This document shows, piece after piece, positions 41,695 to 44,803 of a stretch of 44,803 bases of DNA. Positions within the stretch are counted from its first letter, which is position 1. Each line of letters begins with the position of its first letter. Location: positions 1-44,803 of the forward strand of contig CAUJJO010000066.1 of NCBI GenBank assembly GCA_963205125.1, written 5' to 3'. Under the pieces are notes generated by a model, which saw only the letters and a list, made by a program, of their open reading frames with translations, was not told the origin of the DNA and did not search any database. Source of the stretch: Pseudomonadota bacterium. GTDB taxonomy: Bacteria; Pseudomonadota; Gammaproteobacteria; Burkholderiales; Burkholderiaceae_C. The translations under genes were made by a program, and so were the position numbers.

Positions 41695-42075
41695 ATGACC
41701 TCGCCTGCCCGCACCCCCGCCTCCGACGCCTCGACCCCGGCCCGCACGAGCCCCCGCACGGCGCAGGCCGAGCGCACCATCATCGCCAACCGCGGTGAGT
41801 TCGTCGACGCCCTGCACGCGCTGCGCAAGGGCCACGTGCTGGTGCGCGTGAGCGAGGCGGCCGGCGGCTGCGTGCTCGACGGCAGCCCGGTCTACCACTC
41901 CTACCCGACGCTGGCGCGCTACGGCCTGATCGACGAATTCCACAACCCGCACGGCTTCGCGCAGGCCCGCTACTTCCGGCTGAGCGAACGCGGCCGCGCA
42001 TTCGCCGACCGCGCCTGCGCCGCCTGGCGAAGCCGGCCCCTGTGGCAGCGGCTGGCGGTGCGCCTGGTCGGCTGA
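41695..42075 (+). CDS. Small protein of unknown function
   Basis: 126 aa protein. An N-terminal Ser/Thr/Ala/Pro-rich tail (1-25) is followed by a compact domain (27-126) with EFVDALHALRKGHVLVR, SYPTLARYGLIDEF, ARYFRLSERGRAFADRA and a basic C-terminus. The helix-strand pattern ending in RYFRLSERGRAFA is like a winged-helix module, but no family is recognised. ATG at 41695 lacks a clear Shine-Dalgarno. The region 41482-41694, between it and the divergent DyP gene, holds no other gene. Confidence 0.7.
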   Translation: MTSPARTPASDASTPARTSPRTAQAERTIIANRGEFVDALHALRKGHVLVRVSEAAGGCVLDGSPVYHSYPTLARYGLIDEFHNPHGFAQARYFRLSERGRAFADRACAAWRSRPLWQRLAVRLVG

Positions 42076-42130
42076 CGCCGGAGCGGGGATCAGGGCACCG
42101 CGGCCCTCTCCCCTCCCCGCGGCAGAGCCG

Positions 42131-42712
42131 TCAGAAGCTCGAATCGGGCCCGCGCAGGAAGGCCAGTTCCTCGTCGCTGCTCACGCGCCCAAGCTGCAGG
42201 TTGCGGTGCGGGAAGCGGCCGAAGCGCTCGATGATCACCTGGTGCTTGGCCGCCCAGGCAAGCGCATCGGCCATGGCCGGATGCTCGGCCGCGAGGGCGC
42301 CGAAGAGGCGCATCGACTCGGCCTGCAGCGCGCGGTCCTCGGCGTGCTCGAAGGGCAGGTAGACGAAGGCGCGCTGCCGCGGCGACAGGCGGCGGTCGCC
42401 GCCCGCGCGCACCAGCGTCTGCGCTGCCGCCAGCGCCAGCGCGTCGCCCTGGAAGGCGCGCGGCGTGTCGCGGAAGATGTTGCGCGTGAACTGGTCCAGC
42501 AGCACGACGAAGGCCAGCGCTGCGCGCGGCGTCGCCGTCCAGCCGGCGAGCGCGCCCGCCAAGGCCTCGTCCACGCGGGCGCCGAAGCGCTGGCGGATCT
42601 GCTCGTCGAAGGCGGGATCCTTGCGGAACCACTCGGGCCGCGCGACATCCTCGTCGCCGAACCAGAAGTCCAGAACCTCGCGCGCGGCGGCGGGTAGCGC
42701 TGCATCGTGCAT
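42131..42712 (-). CDS. DUF924 family protein
   Basis: 193 aa all-helical protein of the DUF924 (TPR-like) family, function unknown. Typical segments are VLDFWFGD near the N-terminus, WFRKDPAFDEQIRQRF, LLDQFTRNIFRDTPRAFQGD, FVYLPFEHAED, and ERFGRFPHRN near the C-terminus, with normal length. ATG at 42712. The convergent small gene ends 55 bp away; the divergent putA starts 166 bp away. Confidence 0.93.
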   Translation of the reverse strand: MHDAALPAAAREVLDFWFGDEDVARPEWFRKDPAFDEQIRQRFGARVDEALAGALAGWTATPRAALAFVVLLDQFTRNIFRDTPRAFQGDALALAAAQTLVRAGGDRRLSPRQRAFVYLPFEHAEDRALQAESMRLFGALAAEHPAMADALAWAAKHQVIIERFGRFPHRNLQLGRVSSDEELAFLRGPDSSF

Positions 42713-42739
42713 CGGTGCATGCTAGCCGCTTGCGCGACA

Positions 42740-42778
42740 CGGTGCCGAGACCCCGTGCCGAGATGCCGTGCCGAGCCG
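42740..42778. repeat. Three 13-bp repeats (C[GC]GTGCCGAGAYS)
   Basis: CGGTGCCGAGACC, CCGTGCCGAGATG and CCGTGCCGAGCCG lie in tandem in the divergent region between the DUF924 gene and putA. They could be binding sites or a simple duplication. Confidence 0.55.
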
Positions 42779-42878
42779 CGCCTGCTCGCCGCAGGATGTT
42801 CGGCGGCAAGCGCCCAGATCGGTGAAACCCTCGCCCGCGCCGAGGCCACACTGCGCGCCATCCTGCCTGGAGCCTTCC

Positions 42879-44803
42879 ATGTCCGACCGCGAGCCGAACC
42901 TTCCGCCGCCCACGCCGCTGCTGCCGCTCACGCCGCTGCTGCCACAGTCCCCGCTGCTGTCGGCGATCACCGCGCTGACGCGGGCGCCGGAGCCGGAGTG
43001 CCTGCCGCCGCTGCTGGCGCTGGCCACGCAGGATCCGGCCCGGCAGGAGGCGACGCAGGCGCTTGCCCTGCGCCTGGCGCGTGGCGTGCGCGAGCGCAGC
43101 CGCGAGCGCGGGCGCGCAGGGCTCGTGCAGGCGCTGCTGCAGGAGTTCGCGCTCAGCTCGAGCGAAGGCGTGGCGCTGATGTGCCTGGCCGAGGCGCTGC
43201 TGCGCATCCCGGACCTCGCCACGCGCGACGCGCTCATCCGCGACAAGATCGGCGACGGGCAGGGCGTGGACTGGCAGCGCCACCTCGGGCAAAGCCCCTC
43301 GATGTTCGTCAACGCCGCCGCCTGGGGCCTGCTCATCACCGGCAAGCTCGTCGCCACGCACAGCGACCAGGGCCTGGCGGCGACGCTGCGCCGGGCCGTG
43401 GCGCGCGGCGGCGAGCCGCTGATTCGCCGCGGCGTCGACATGGCGATGCGCCTGATGGGCGAGCAGTTCGTCACCGGGCAGACGATCGCCGAGGCGCTGG
43501 CCAACGCCGGGCCGCGCGAGGCGATCGGCTTTCGCTACAGCTACGACATGCTGGGCGAAGCCGCGCTCACCGCGGGCGACGCCGAGCGCTACCGCAGCGC
43601 CTACGAGGAGGCGATCCACGCCATCGGCCGCGCCGCGGGCGGCCGCGGGCCGATCGAGGGGCCGGGCATCTCGATCAAGCTCTCGGCGCTGCACCCGCGC
43701 TACGCGCGCGCCCAGCACGCGCGGGTGATGGACGAGCTCTACCCGACGCTGCGGGCGCTTGCGCATCTGGCCCAGGGCTACGACATCGGGCTGAACATCG
43801 ACGCCGAGGAGGCCGAGCGGCTGGAGCTGTCGCTGGCGCTGCTCGAGCGCCTGTGCTTCGAGCCGAGCCTGGCCGGCTGGACAGGCCTGGGCTTCGTCAT
43901 CCAGGCCTACCAGAAGCGCTGCCCGGCGGTCGTCGACTGGCTCGTCGACCTGGCGCGGCGCAGCGGTCGGCGGCTGATGGTGCGCCTCGTCAAGGGCGCC
44001 TACTGGGACAGCGAGATCAAGCGCGCGCAGGAGGCGGGCCTCGCCGACTACCCGGTCTACACGCGCAAGCCGCACACCGACCTCGCCTACCTCGCCTGCG
44101 CGCGCAAGCTGCTCGCCGCGCCGGATGCGGTGTTCCCGCAGTTCGCCACGCACAACGCGCACACGCTGGCGGCCATCCACACCATGGCCGACCCGGCGCA
44201 GTGGCAATCGCGGCAGTACGAGTTCCAGTGCCTGCACGGCATGGGCGAGCCGCTCTACGAACAGCTCGTCCCCGGCGCCAGCGGCGCCGCGGCGCTGCCG
44301 GCCGAATCGCGCCGCCCCTGCCGCGTCTACGCGCCGGTGGGCAGCCACGACACGCTGCTCGCCTACCTGGTGCGGCGGCTGCTCGAGAACGGCGCCAACA
44401 CATCCTTCGTCAACCGCATCGCCGACGAGGGCCTGAGCCTCGAGACGCTGGTGCAGGACCCCGTGCGCACGCTACAGGACGCCGCCGCGCAGGAGGGCCG
44501 CCTTGGCCTGCCGCATCCGGCGATTGCGCTGCCGCGCGCGCTGCACGGTGCGCGGCGCATCAATTCCGCCGGCCTGGACCTGGCCGCCGAGGACACGCTG
44601 CAGGCGCTGGCCGCCCGCTTCGTCGACGCTGCGGCGCAGGACTGGCGCAGCGAGCCGATGCTCGCCGATGAGGCGGCGCAGGCCGAGGAAAGCCCCTGGC
44701 TGCCCATCGTCAACCCGGCCGACGCGGGCGATCTCGTCGGCCGCGTCCGCCACGCCAGCCTGGGCGAGGTGCAGGCGGCGCTGGCGGCGGCAAGCGCCGC
44801 GGC
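42879..44803 (+). CDS. putA: Bifunctional proline dehydrogenase / P5C dehydrogenase, C-terminus cut by window edge
   Basis: 641 codons of PutA are visible. After a Pro/Leu-rich N-terminal tail (residues 9-25) come the helical arm (about 30-120) and the proline dehydrogenase barrel (about 190-500), with FAD/substrate segments IEGPGISIKLSAL, GFVIQAYQKR, RLVKGAYWDSEIKRAQ and FATHNAHT. The beginning of the P5C dehydrogenase domain follows (PIVNPADAGDLVG). There is no ribbon-helix-helix DNA-binding domain at the N-terminus, so this is a bifunctional PutA that cannot repress its own gene. ATG at 42879. It would oxidise proline to glutamate at the inner membrane. Confidence 0.95.
   Translation, partial: MSDREPNLPPPTPLLPLTPLLPQSPLLSAITALTRAPEPECLPPLLALATQDPARQEATQALALRLARGVRERSRERGRAGLVQALLQEFALSSSEGVALMCLAEALLRIPDLATRDALIRDKIGDGQGVDWQRHLGQSPSMFVNAAAWGLLITGKLVATHSDQGLAATLRRAVARGGEPLIRRGVDMAMRLMGEQFVTGQTIAEALANAGPREAIGFRYSYDMLGEAALTAGDAERYRSAYEEAIHAIGRAAGGRGPIEGPGISIKLSALHPRYARAQHARVMDELYPTLRALAHLAQGYDIGLNIDAEEAERLELSLALLERLCFEPSLAGWTGLGFVIQAYQKRCPAVVDWLVDLARRSGRRLMVRLVKGAYWDSEIKRAQEAGLADYPVYTRKPHTDLAYLACARKLLAAPDAVFPQFATHNAHTLAAIHTMADPAQWQSRQYEFQCLHGMGEPLYEQLVPGASGAAALPAESRRPCRVYAPVGSHDTLLAYLVRRLLENGANTSFVNRIADEGLSLETLVQDPVRTLQDAAAQEGRLGLPHPAIALPRALHGARRINSAGLDLAAEDTLQALAARFVDAAAQDWRSEPMLADEAAQAEESPWLPIVNPADAGDLVGRVRHASLGEVQAALAAASAA

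Overview
The window is a very GC-rich, densely packed bacterial chromosome segment. Gene content points to a betaproteobacterium of the order Burkholderiales (Rubrivivax/Leptothrix/Methylibium-like): a PEP-CTERM/PrsT system with a sigma-54 promoter, a homogentisate cluster with a DUF2783 protein, CbpA/CbpM, and a DyP peroxidase. The genus assignment is inference from gene families. No rRNA, tRNA, CRISPR array or intact insertion sequence was seen.

Left part (1-5.2 kb): a type III-like DNA methyltransferase running off the left edge, an aldo/keto reductase divergent from it with overlapping start codons, a small exported DUF3828-like protein, a 3-mercaptopyruvate sulfurtransferase and a DUF1615 lipoprotein. 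Secretion and surface region (5.3-16.2 kb): a 961-residue four-module hydrolase (peptidoglycan-binding, GH19-like, papain-like and alpha/beta-hydrolase modules), a proline/alanine-rich single-pass membrane protein, and a three-gene operon coding for a TpsB outer-membrane transporter, an exported TPR-CHAT cysteine peptidase and a TpsA exoprotein. Repeats fill 16.25-16.5 kb.

Aromatic catabolism (16.5-23 kb): one minus-strand operon (MBL-fold protein, FAD monooxygenase, small DUF2783 protein, HmgA, FahA) with a divergent IclR regulator. It looks like a route from a hydroxyphenylacetate to homogentisate and on to fumarate and acetoacetate; the maleylacetoacetate isomerase is not in the window. 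Stress block (23-27.1 kb): cbpA-cbpM behind a sigma-32-like promoter, a vapBC toxin-antitoxin pair with a clear palindromic operator, and an accessory FtsH. PEP-CTERM block (27.2-31.1 kb): the PrsT TPR lipoprotein and a THxN-type PEP-CTERM protein with a textbook -24/-12 promoter, closed by a strong bidirectional terminator.

Right part (31.1-44.8 kb): two acyl-CoA synthetases and an aldehyde dehydrogenase; a RES-domain toxin with an atypical antitoxin; a minus-strand operon of a DyP peroxidase fused to two CDGSH iron-sulfur modules, a TRIC-type channel, glucokinase and a Tag-like glycosylase; a small unknown protein; a DUF924 protein; and the start of proline-utilisation gene putA, cut by the right edge. 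The best candidates for undescribed biology are the four-module hydrolase, the TpsB-CHAT-TpsA operon, the DyP-CDGSH fusion and the RES pair.
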